Below, one piece after another: positions 1-10,555 of a DNA stretch of 64,000 bases. The DNA lies in the NCBI GenBank assembly GCA_009741485.1, contig CM019215.1:76139916-76203915 (forward strand). The letters are read 5' to 3'. Source of the stretch: Malurus cyaneus samueli (Eukaryota; Chordata; Aves; Passeriformes; Maluridae). The position numbers were made by a program, and so were the translations under genes. Each line of letters opens with the position of its first letter. Positions within the stretch are counted from its first letter, which is position 1. Under the pieces are notes generated by a model, which did not search any database, was not told where the DNA came from, and saw only the letters and a list, made by a program, of their open reading frames with translations.

Positions 1-1465
1 GTATTTGAGGACTGCTAGAATAGTGGTTATGATTTCTTTCTGCATGAAGACTAGAATTGGAGTACATTCTGGCCTTTAGAAATATTATTCCCCTGTTAGA
101 AAAAGAAAAGGAAAGAGCTGCACTGTCATGTCTATCCTTAAATTATTACACAGACTTCTATTTAGACTGTTCTCAACCAAAACCCTAGGGCTCATTTCAT
201 TCATTTCAGGCATTTTCCAATGTTCTGTTCAAATAACTTTGTTTATCTTTCCCTGAACTTTTCCTCAGCTCAGTGTTATGCTGTTACAGTTTTGCTGAGT
301 CCACAAGCCTGCTTTTTACTCGGATCTGAAAGTCTGTGTCGTGCTTCTGCGGCTGCTGTGTGAGCGTGTGGGGTTTCTGGGCTCTGGGGCATTGGCTTTT
401 GAGGCCATGAGGTGCTGGGATCCTGCCTTGATCTCCCCAGAAGTCTCCATCTTGGCTTCCCACATGGCAAGCACTCGGAAGCGTGGCGGGCGCCATCTTT
501 GCCGAAATAATGAAACGTTTTTGTCCCTTGCCTGGCTGCTTTCTTGCTTCTTTTAGGTTTTAAGCACAAAATTTCTCCGTAGAAAGGAAGTCTCTTACAT
601 GCCAGCAACTGAAGTATATAATTTAACATTGGAAATGTCTCTATTTTTGCTGATGTGGGAGCGACTGTGTTTATTAGGCCTCAGCTCCTCCTCCTCTGTT
701 CCTAGGGATATATTTCCTCCCATATCTTCTTCCCTGATGCTCACCTTAGAGGCAATGGGTACACGATTCTGAGCTTCTTTTCTGAGCTCTTCCATGGTTA
801 ACCTTATCCTGGTTCAGCAGGCATTGTCACTGGAGCGGTTCCATGTCCCTGTTTGGGCACCACTGTGTACCATGGATGTCCTTTTACCTTCTGCCTGGTA
901 TGTCCAATGTGGGCTAGCCATTCATGACAGTGGGGAACACAGGATATGGACTCCTGTTAGCTGGTTCAAAGAAATCCTACTCCTTCTACATGTATTTTCA
1001 AAAGCTTTTTATACTTTATGTATACTTTCATTTTCCCTGGCTAAGCACTCATTGGCTGTTTACCCATGAACCTTCTTATCCAGTCACATCTCTGGTTGGG
1101 CTGTGTCCATGGGCTTTGCTTTACCTAATTACAGCCTGACACACAAGGCAGGGTCCTGTCATTCACAGGCTGCTTCCCTGACCACATGACCCTCAGCTCA
1201 GACCCTTCCCAAACTTTGGTATTAATCCCAACAAATAGCAGTTACTAGAATTTGAGCAAATGGCAGAAAGAATGCTTAAGGCCACATTGTTAATAGAGAC
1301 ATTGGAAATGTAGCCACATTTCATTAAAAACTTGTATGAACTGAAAATAAAGACAAATGTTCTACTGGCTTCTGATAGCTATATATTAAGCCCGTCAGTC
1401 TAGCTATTAGAATATCTGAGCAGTCTGTGTAGCTTCAAAACTTACATACAACTAAAATTAGATAC
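1..1465. other. Unique non-coding DNA with a GC-richer CpG-bearing block
   Basis: No gene or recognisable transposable element was found here. Positions 285-535 are clearly richer in G+C and in CpG than the surrounding AT-rich DNA, with a CpG cluster around 475-505. A GCCATCTT core at 492-499 in a CG-rich context resembles a YY1 site on the minus strand. Overlapping short frames on both strands in this block show no family match I recognise. It could be a small regulatory element, a decayed LTR, or chance composition. Confidence 0.4.
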
Positions 1466-1466
1466 A

Positions 1467-1900
1467 TAGGGTTGTTGCGATTCTAGTGCAGGACCTGTCA
1501 CTTCACCTTATACATCCTCATACCATTGGCCATATCCCATTGATCTAGCCTGTCCATATCCCTCTGTAGAGCCTTCCTACCTTCCAGCGGATCAACTCTT
1601 TCCCAACTTAGTATTGACTGCAAACTCACCAAGTGTACACTTGATCCCCTAGTTGAGATCATTCACAAAGATTTTGGACCCCAATACTGAGCCTTGGGCA
1701 GCACCATGGTGACCGGCCACCAGCTGGATTCAACTTTTTTCACTCTTTGAGCTTGGCCATCCAGCCAGGTTTTTATTCAGCAATGAACATCCTCCTCCAA
1801 GTCATCAGCAGCCAGTTTGTCCTGGAGAATGTTGTGGAAACCCATCAGAGGGTTTACGAAAATTGAGGTAGACAACACCTGCGGCCTTGCCCTCCTGAAG
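1467..1900 (-). mobile_element. CR1 LINE fragment, reverse transcriptase region (degenerate)
   Basis: Read on the minus strand, the segment follows the CR1 reverse transcriptase in order: an EGKAAGVVYLNF-like block near 1890-1850 (family form close to EGKAVDVVYLDF), then the tract around the GAAQGSVLG-like block near 1700 (family form GVPQGSVLG), then a LEGRKALQRDMD-like block near 1585-1550. Stops and frameshifts interrupt the frame and both ends of the element are missing, so this is a dead 5'-truncated copy. CR1 is the dominant LINE of birds. Boundaries are approximate. Confidence 0.85.
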
Positions 1901-2177
1901 GATTTTCTTCTCTCACCTTCTCTTTTATCCTTGCAACTTCTCCCACTTCAAACGTACCTATTTTGTACATATCCCGTACATATAAATGTAGAGTGGTAGA
2001 AACCTCTGTTTGGAGCCAGCTGGGAGGCATTGCAGCGGTACTCCTCCTGAACCTTTAAATTACCAAACCCAAATGGTTGTCTGTTCTTATTTTTACTTCT
2101 GCAAATGTTGCTGTTTTTTGTAGAATGAGAAAATGAGATTAAAACTATGTAGCAAAGATCTGCAAAGGAACAAAAAA

Positions 2178-2210
<33 letters not shown>

Positions 2211-3004
2211 AAAACCTTTGAGAGAATATTCACTTGACTAATGGTGGTTGCAAATGTTGCAATAGATAGCTTCAAGTATGCGGAAGATGGTGGAAAGTAG
2301 CTAAATAGAGGGTGTATCTGAAGATTCAGTTAATCAGAATGAGGTTTTGGAGCTTAAAGATGATACACAATGTTTTTATTGCAAACCAGGATTTGATAAA
2401 AGCTGAAAAATTATACAGCTTGAAACAAAATATAAGTTGAAAATATGAAAATTTATACAGCATGAATCAAAATATAAGTTAAAGCTATTTTGTATCTTTA
2501 TATGTGCAAATTATATTCTCATTTCATTTTTTGAAATGCTCTGAATTCACTCCATTTAGTTGCTCTTGCTAATTTGGTATTCACCTTTTCTAAATAACTG
2601 AGGTTAAAAAAAAAAAAAAAAAACAACTGCAGCAATATTCTTAGATATATGACTCTTGTACTACCTTTGGGAACTTGAGAATCTACAATTTTGCTGATAG
2701 TAAGTACATTGCATACACTATCCTTGTGTGTATTCCTCTGGGGTTTTCTGAGAGGGAAGACGTGCTCATTGAACTCTATGTTATTTCTTATTTACTATTT
2801 AAGAAATTTAGTAGGGATAATATGGTCCTAGTTTCATTAAGCACAGGAATACACATACCCATTATTTTTGCCTGCAAAAGGAATTAATCCAAGTCAGGAA
2901 AGTAAATTTTAAAAATGCAGTAATACTCTAATAGCTGTATTTATTTTTGCCTCTAAGGACTAAATGTCAAAATTTTTAATGGGTAATTTAATAAAGTTGT
3001 GAAC
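1901..3004. other. Unique AT-rich DNA with poly-A runs
   Basis: No gene was seen. The stretch holds a long A-rich run at 2172-2214 with two interrupting G residues and an A18 run at 2606-2623. Between them the sequence is AT-rich, with a near repeat of a short phrase containing AAAATATAAGTT at about 2429-2478. Confidence 0.6.
2172..2214 (+). repeat. Poly-A rich simple repeat
   Basis: About 40 bases of nearly pure A, interrupted by single G residues. It may be the tail of an unrecognised retroposed sequence, but no element was identified upstream. The 60-residue open frame on the opposite strand is poly-Phe and is not a gene. Confidence 0.9.
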
Positions 3005-3535
3005 AAGGTATATCCAGCAGCAGGTTGAAGGACGTTATTCTCCCCTTCTTTTCAGCTCTCATGAGACACCACTTGGACTACTGCATCCAGCTCTGGGGTC
3101 CCCAACATAAAGTGGAGATGGACCTGTTAGAGCAAGTCCAGAGGAGAGACACTGAGCTGGTCANGGGTCTGGAGCACCTTTACTGTGAAGATAGGCTGAG
3201 TGAGTTGGGATTGCTCTACATGGAGAAGAGAAAGGGGAGCTTACTGCAGCTTTACAGCAGCTAAAGGGGTTTACAACAGAGCTGGAGAGGGACTTTTTAC
3301 AGGGGCATGTAGTGATAGGGCAAGGGGTGATGGCTTTAAACTCAAAGACTTTGGGATTAAATTAGATATTGGGAAGAAATTGTTCACTGTAAGAGTGGTG
3401 AGGCACTGGAACAGGTTGCCCAGAGGAGTTGCAGATGTGCCATCCTTGCAAGTGGTCAAGGCCAGGTTAGATGGATCTTTGAGCCACCTGGTGGATTTGA
3501 CACCTTGGAAGGTCTCAGCTAGACTTAAGTTCTCA
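3005..3535 (+). mobile_element. CR1 LINE fragment, RT C-terminal end and 3' region
   Basis: The plus-strand frame from 3025 to 3264 gives the C-terminal part of CR1 ORF2, with the pattern LMRHHLDYCIQLWGPQ, then LLEQVQRRDTELV and GLEHLYCEDRLSELGLL, which are the usual CR1 blocks in order. The following 270 bases carry the CR1 3' tract (TGGCTTTAAACTC, then GGCACTGGAACAGGTTGCCCA and the GGTCTCAGCTAGA end). A single ambiguous base (N) sits at 3164. The element is 5'-truncated and its frame is broken after 3264. Confidence 0.92.
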
Positions 3536-6500
3536 AAAAAGTAGAGTGACTGGCTTTCTGGTCTTCCTTCTGTCTCATCTGAAACTCCTAGATGAAGGAG
3601 ACAGGAGCACTAGGCTATTAAATGCTTGTTACAGAAAAGGAACAGTCTATTTTTGTCCCTAAGAAGTCAGAAAATAGACAAATAGATGTTGCCGTCTCAC
3701 TGGTCCTTCTGTAATGTCTGCTAGTGCTGACTCAAGAAAGTTGTCAATGAGGTATTTCTGGTTTTGATTTACCCAGCTGCAACATCTTGTTGCTGACTGT
3801 TTTACAAAGGTCAGAGTCAGATGATTTCTGTGCACTGGCACTAATGGCTGTGTTAACAGCCATATTCTCTGTTCTACATCCTCCACCTCTTTCTCGTTCG
3901 GTGAATTGAGGTTCCTAGATGTCTTTCTGTTATCTGAACCCTAAATGTCTTCATCACACTAGCTCTTTATTTGTTTAATTTTTGTGCTTTTGCATGATTT
4001 GCATAAAAATAAATCTGTGACATTTTTGTACTTCAACAGGCATAAACCAATGTTACAATAATAGAAAAAATCTAGACTTGCTGAAATGCTGATTTAAGCA
4101 TACTTTAATATTTTTCATAAATCACTGACATGCTGATTTGTTGTATCAGGTTGTTGATATATTCAAAGCACACAGAAGAGGAAGTGAAGGTGAAAAGAAG
4201 AAAGCATTCTGTCTTGAACTCAGCATGACAGGCATATTTTTTCTGTTACACTTTCAGTGAGCTACTGAAACAGTTGGTCACTGAAAACTTTGAGCCTGAA
4301 TCCAAGTAATGAAGACATTGACTTTGAAAAGACCTAACCATGCAAATAACTTTCATCTCATGAATACTACTATTGATTTTGATGAGACTGTAGAAGTTCA
4401 TAAAGTCCTGTGGGTGCACAAGATTTAGGATCCAAGCCCCAGGACAGAGATGATCTCATTATTTTTGTGTTTGAGATTCTATAAGACAATAAAGAACATA
4501 ACTCACAATTCAGTTCACATTTATTAACAGTATTTTCTTTTTATTACTTTTTCTTTTCAGGTATAGAATTTCAGTTTTAGCACAGATTGAATGAAAACTG
4601 CACAGGAACTAATTTTGCCTTTGGCTAAGAAATATAAAGAAAATTAAACAGGCTCTTAACCATATCAATACAAATATGCAAATTATGAATATGAGAGAAT
4701 GTATTAATTCTGTGTAGCCTAGAGAATTGATAATGTTACTAATGCTATGATCACATCTTGCGGATAAAAAGATGTGAATATCTTTTCAAGTACTAGGGAT
4801 TTCTGAAGTTGAACTATGCTCTCTTATGCTATTTCCTAATAATTTAAGTATCTGTGAAGGCAATTGTGTCAAAATCTGGGTGAGTTACACCATTTTTTGA
4901 CCCTGATAAATCATAACCTGAAACATATCCATCTACTGTGACTCAATAATAGCTGTCTAGAGGACTTCATCTTGTTCTTGAATCATAAAATATAAATGAG
5001 AAAGAGAAGGCACAGGGCTCCTTGACCTTTGTCAGGTTTTGTAAGAATCCAAGGGACTGCGTATGTATAACAGCCATATGTCACAGTCTCCAAGTCAGAC
5101 TTAATGGCTGGCAGGTCATATTTATTTATGACACCTAAAAATACTGTACTGGATCAAAATGGGTACATTGCGAAAGCATACCTTAAGTCATGCAACCTTG
5201 AGATTTATCACTTATTTTTGTCTTTGCTGCATCAATATTGCAGGAGTCCATACATTTAGACTTTCTAAAATATGGAAAGGGAAAATGGAGGTATTTCTCA
5301 TGCATTTCAAGGGCTTCCTTGATGCTTTTTTGCACCAGTATAAAATCAGGCGATGTGGAATCTGTTGTGTATTTGGAGAATGCAGTTGGGCAAGTAAACC
5401 AGGTGACTATCTTCATATGTCAGCATGAATTTAAACTGGCCTTAGTCATGTCTTTGTGAAGGTGATGGGGCTTATTACTGCTCCAGAGAGGTAAGAAATA
5501 TTTGAAATGTTTGTCACAAAAAGTCTCACATCTGATCTCATACCTTCATGAATGGTAAGCAGAAGGGATTCTTTAGTCTAAGCTCAGCTAAAAGAAAGTG
5601 GTTCTCTTACAAACCACTCAAATTCTTGATTTGCTTACCTTTTTGACTGAAGTAATTCAATGCTGTTGATATAAAAGCTCTTTTTGTGAGTTTTTTCCTT
5701 TTTTTTCCTACCTAACAGCCTTTTATAACAAGAGAACTTTGTAAAAGCTGGCAAATCTATGTGGCTGAAAGGCAAGATTTTGAATTTTTTCAAATTCCAT
5801 TGTTCTGTTTAACTCTCCATTTTGTAAAAATGGGCCTGTTGCATTGTTAGCATCCATTATTCACAAGTTAGAACACAAATTCTTTGTATTTCTTCTATAA
5901 TCTGAATTCAAAATAATAAAGTAGTTGCCAAAGTCGTATACTTATTCTTTTTGCACTGAAACCTTGGATTCCATAGTATCCTTGTTTTGCTTAGTTCCAG
6001 AGTTTTCAAGCATCATGGTGGAAATATTTTAATGAACTGTTTTTCCTCCTCTTTTTCTAAGTTATTTTTATTTTTTTAAACACTATTGCCATTTCATTTG
6101 GTGAGAATTCCTATTTCATGTTGACATTGAATAAAAGCACTAAGCACATTTCAAATTGGTGACTGAAAATTAATACCTTAATCCCATAATTGATAAGGAA
6201 ATTAAAATGATACCAATTGCTGCATTTTTCAATTTGAATACTTCTCTTTTTTGTCACTTAGCCTTGGGACTTTTTCTTAGATTTTTTTTCAGTTTGCTTT
6301 CAAGAGCATTCTGCAGACTTTTACAGAACTGAAAGCTGATTTCAAATTCAATGGGTAGCATTTAGTCCCACTTTTTATTATCAGAAAGCTTAATTGTACA
6401 TTTCAGTGGAGACAGTGCCCTTTTGTCTGATGTTATTTTGCTCTTATGTCATTCAAATATGTTACTTCCAGACTGAATTTGAGTCCATACAACCACTTAG

Positions 6501-7481
6501 TGTTTAGTAATGATAGTTTTTACTATTGTTTTTACACAACAAATGACAGTTTTTACACAACATTCCTAAGAATATAACCTTCCCACATCACAGGTCACAA
6601 AAAGTGATCACTGCAGACCTTGATTTTAATGATTCAGAACCACCTGAAGAATGATGTTGAATATGTATTAGGTACAGGGTGCTGGAGAAAAATCAAAAAA
6701 GCAAATGGAAGGAGAAGCTAACTTCTGTCACAGAAGCAAAACAAAAGAAAATATCAAATTTTACCAAAGCAAAGACAAAGCAGTCTTACTGATGAAAATT
6801 GTGTTTTGATGAAGGTATTGTAAATCCTCAAAAGGATTCACTAAAATTGTTTTCATGAAATGCAGTGTCAGAAGGAACACTACTGGCAGGCACAGACAGT
6901 ACACATAGACATGTGCATCTGCATTAATTGACCACCTCTTTCAACTGAAGTAGGATCAGGCAATTAAAAGATTAATTACAACAGAGCGGGGTAATGTATT
7001 CAAAAGTCCTACAATAAGAGCTCCACATGGATGCTGAATTCTTTGGATGCAAATTGTTAAGCAGCACAAAGAAATAGTTATAATAAGCAGAAGGCAGGCT
7101 GCTGACTTTGTTGGAGATTAAAAATATAGCACATTTGACAATGACCTATTATAATATAAAAAAGAGTGTGCATAAATTAGTTTGACTCCATAAAATTATT
7201 TTTTAAAGCATTTTGGTGTGTCTTCTTCACCCAGTATCACTCTCCTTAATGTGGACTTAACAACTTAGTTTTTATTAGCTCTCGTTTTGGACCTCAGTTT
7301 AGCGTACCAAATTAAGAAATCTTCAGTAGCTAGAGAACAACATAAATTTGTCAGTGTGGTTAGTTCAGCTCAGATTGGAGTTGGCCTTCTCATATATTTT
7401 ACATGCTTTCTTCATTATTTTGTTTGCTTTTTTAAATATAAATAATATTTTCTTCAGAATACTCACATTAAGTATTATTTT

Positions 7482-7517
<36 letters not shown>

Positions 7518-7733
7518 CAGTGTAGCACAGTGGGGAAAAAAAAAAAAAAACTTCTGAAAATTTTATACTGATGGATTGATTTTAGAACAGCGTGTAATCA
7601 TTTTTAATTTCCTATGATCACCTTCATTCATGACTTTAAATGGCTTATACATATCTGCCACTACATTTTCATAAAATTATTTAAATTTGCACAACTGGAT
7701 GTGAATTATACTCCATTTGTAGTGATGTTTTCT
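3536..7733. other. Unique AT-rich non-coding DNA
   Basis: About 4.2 kb with no gene, LTR or CR1 that I can recognise. Open frames are short and lack family features. The longest plausible-looking ones (3659-3886 minus, 5159-5428 plus) overlap frames on the other strand and have no motif. A T27 run lies at 7486-7512 and an A15 run at 7536-7550, close together and in opposite sense, which could form a hairpin. Confidence 0.6.
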
Positions 7734-8019
7734 ATGGGCTTTGGCTGGCATGAGAGCTAATTTCCTTCATAGCAGCTGCTATGGTGCTGTATTTTGGATC
7801 TGTGACCAAAACAGCATTGCTAACCCAGGGATAATTTAGCTGTTGTTGAGCGGGGCTTAACAGAATTTCAGCTCTTCAAAACAGCCACAGCAAGGAGGGG
7901 CACAAGAGTTTATGATGGGACACAGCTAGGACAGCTGATCCCAGCTGACTACAGGGATATTCCATACCTTAAGGAGTCATGATCAGTGTGTGGAGTTGGG
8001 GGAAAAATGAGGAAGGGGG
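7734..8019 (+). mobile_element. ERVL-type LTR, 5' part (interrupted copy)
   Basis: The start resembles the family opening (a TTTGGCTGG block). It continues with the GTTGAGCGGGGCTTAACAG block, the GGGACACAGCTAGGACAGCTGA block and the GGGATATTCCATACC block, in the same order as the LTRs at 31399, 51529 and 61701. The LTR is interrupted at about 8019 and resumes near 8868. No retroviral coding sequence adjoins it, so it is most simply a solo LTR from old endogenous retrovirus-like elements, identified here by recall rather than by search. Confidence 0.8.
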
Positions 8020-8867
8020 TGTGAGAGAGTGGATTAGCAAAGTTTAATGACTGAAAACATTTACCCATTTGTGGAGGCACCAGGGTGCTTTGCTGAGGCC
8101 AGGTTTGTACCTCCCAAGGGGAGGAGGTGAGCTTTGGGTGTGTAATGAGCAGTCTGCATGAAGACAGTGGGGTGAACTAGAACTGCCTGGAGGCTACAAG
8201 CCGGACTTTGAGGTGGATAAGAGTCAAATCCTGCAAGAAGAGATGGTGCTGCTTATCATGGTAGTCATCTTCCCTGACATAACTGGCTCAGTTATAAAAC
8301 TCCTCCCTCTCTTGCATCCAAGGAAGGCTCAATGGGGCAGAACTGACTCAACTGATGTGTGCCATGAGAGTCTGTTCTCAAGCTTTAGAAGGCACTAAAA
8401 CCATCAAAGACCCGCAAAGCACATCCAGACTAATTTCTGATGCCTTCCACCAGAAGACTGAAAGCTTCCCCCTCCCAGAGGAGGTACCAGGGTGTTCCCA
8501 CCTGAGCCTGAAATGTATTTTAACTCATGGAACTTTGTGTTTTATCTCAGTTCTGATGGACCATTATCTGCAACCATCAAGTCTCATCATAATATCTATG
8601 GGTGGTGATTATGTATCTTTCTGCTCTTATCCTTTTTTCTCTTCCTTATACATTTTCTTAGGTAATATTTTTAAGCTTCGTATCACTATAGATAACAATA
8701 ACCAAAAGGCTACATAACTGCTTTCCACTGCCACCAAATTGTTCTAAAATAATCCCTACATATACATATTTACAAACACTGATCATTCAGTGTTGTTTAG
8801 CTCTAATCTGCCCCAAGGGATCTATTAACAAGAATAGGTTGCTCTCACCATTGTGGGGATGGGTCAT
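8020..8867. mobile_element. Insert nested in the LTR, possible solo LTR of a second family
   Basis: An 848-bp segment interrupts the ERVL-type LTR exactly where the sister copies run straight through. It is bordered on the left by AAGGGGG (8013-8019) and on the right by AAGGGGG (8868-8874), which fits a target-site duplication. It begins TGTGAGAG and ends GGGTCAT, so it is close to the TG...CA ends of an LTR. A TATAAA box lies near 8293 inside it. No clear polyadenylation signal was found, and no open frame of note. An LTR of an ERVK-like family is my best guess, but a non-LTR insert is possible. Confidence 0.5.
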
Positions 8868-9215
8868 AAGGGGGGGGAATATTTGAAGCGATGGCATTTA
8901 TTTCCCAGGCCATGGTTTCACATGTGATGGATCCCTGCTCTCCTGTGGATGGCTGAAAGCACAGGGATGCCTGCCAATGGGAATTGAGTGAATTTGTTGC
9001 TTTGCTGTACTTGTGTGCTTGGCTTTTACTTTCACTATCAAACTGTCTTTATTTCCATCCATGGGTTTTCTCACTGTTACCCTTCTACTTCACTTCCACA
9101 TCCCAACCAGGACTGAGTGAGTGAGTGAGTGAGTGAGTGAGTGAGTGAGTGAGTGAGTGAGTGAGTGAGTGAGTGAGTTAGTGAGTGAATGAGTGAGGCT
9201 GTGGTTAAGGCCAAG
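8868..9215 (+). mobile_element. ERVL-type LTR, 3' part (interrupted copy)
   Basis: This continues the LTR begun at 7734: a GGATGGCTGAAAGCAC block, the TTGCTTTGCTGTACTTG block, a TATCAAACTGTCTTT block and the GGGTTTTCTCACTGTTACCC block appear in the family order. The end is distorted by an expanded GAGT microsatellite. The sequence after it (GGCTGTGGTTAAGG) matches the last part of the LTR. Confidence 0.8.
9113..9197 (+). repeat. (GAGT)n tetranucleotide microsatellite
   Basis: About 20 tandem GAGT units, nearly perfect except near the right end. It lies where related LTRs carry a short GAGTGAGCGAG-like motif, so it appears to have grown from LTR sequence. Confidence 0.97.
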
Positions 9216-10275
9216 ATAAACTCTAAATGAAGGATGAACATTTCAGTCTTTGACTTTAGTCAGAAATGGATAAGGTTAAGAACAAAATCTATTTAATTTG
9301 CTGTTGTTTCACATAGTAACAACTTACAGGCTTTCAAATTATTGTTATTACTATTATTGTTATGTTTTTGTTTCTGCTTTTGTTGTTGTTTGAAGAGCTT
9401 TAGATTGAATACAATGTCTGAAAATTTATTTATAATCATCATCAAATGAATGCATATGGATGTCCTATCTTTAACTGTCAGTGGAGGCAAGTAAGTTTAT
9501 AAGCCATGCCTAAGCAAGTTCATGGTAAGCTAATAGTAAAAAAAAGTTACTAAATAGTCCTCTGAGCTATTTAATAAATTACTATCAATGATTTTTGGTG
9601 ATTTCTTCAGCTTCATAGCGCATCCCATGTAACCCATGGTTGGTTGCAGGTGTGAATACCTAAATCAAAAAATTAATAGCTTTGTATATTTTTTATCCTC
9701 ATTTTTACATAAATGCATTTTTTTAAGTTGCTCTCTTAGTCTGTGAGAAGATAAACACTAAGTAGTGTTCATCTCAGGACATGGTACCTTTCTAATTACT
9801 TGAAAAATTGAAAAGAGGGACCTGCACAGTTAAGGTCTGCATAAACCCTGTCCAAAATAAGTAGAATAAGCCTAACTAAAATTAAAGCCTAATCAACATT
9901 CCCTTAGATTAAGTTGTTCTATTGCCTTCCTGATATACATGTGCAGCAGCTCTAACAACCCCTTACCGACTTGCAGGTATCTTGAAAAGTTAGACTTATG
10001 GATGCAATTATCTTCTGACCTATTTGTGTTCAGTCCTTCCTGTTTACATCACAACAAAAATAAATTAAATGAAGTGAACATTTTAATGAAAAAAACTATC
10101 TTAGTAGCAAACAGTGTCTAGATTATGGTATCAGGTAAAACTTCTTTTCTTCTTATATGTGCTAATCAGGTTTGCCACTTTGCTGATTATTGGTGAGAAA
10201 AAGTAAACCAAGTAATATTTATATAGTCAAAACTCTGGATAATGTATACTTTTGTATACATGCATATGTGAAAAC

Positions 10276-10345
10276 TGCATCTCTTGGCTGTGTGACATGA
10301 GCTCCTGGCAAGTCACTGTGCTGTTTGGAGCAACATTTTCTATCC
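10276..10345 (+). repeat. Possible ancient MIR-like SINE core
   Basis: A GGCTGTGTGAC block followed after a short gap by GGCAAGTCACTGTG resembles the tRNA-SINE core of MIR elements, with an insertion of a few bases between the halves. The match is short and old, and this is a weak call made from memory of the MIR consensus. Confidence 0.3.
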
Positions 10346-10500
10346 CTAGGAAGATACAGCTGGTGAGTTTGTATCTCTGGTCTTTAGTTATTTTAAGTAG
10401 GTGGCCTTAGTGGTTACTTTTTCTCTTCTGCCTGTGATGCCAGCAAACACCTGAAGTGCAGCATATCTTGTCTATTTTTAATGTGATGTTTCTATTAACG

Positions 10501-10555
10501 TTTTCTCTTTTTTTCTTTTTTTTTTTTTTTTTTTTCCTTTTTTTTTTTTTTTTTT
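10501..10555 (-). repeat. Poly-T tract (poly-A on minus)
   Basis: About 55 bases of T with a few C residues. No element was recognised next to it. The lysine-rich open frame on the minus strand here is an artefact of the tract. Confidence 0.95.

Noticed and set aside
3659..3886. A 75-codon minus-strand frame with protein-like composition
   Set aside because: No recognised family and no clear splice signals. One short frame in 4 kb of unique DNA is expected by chance.
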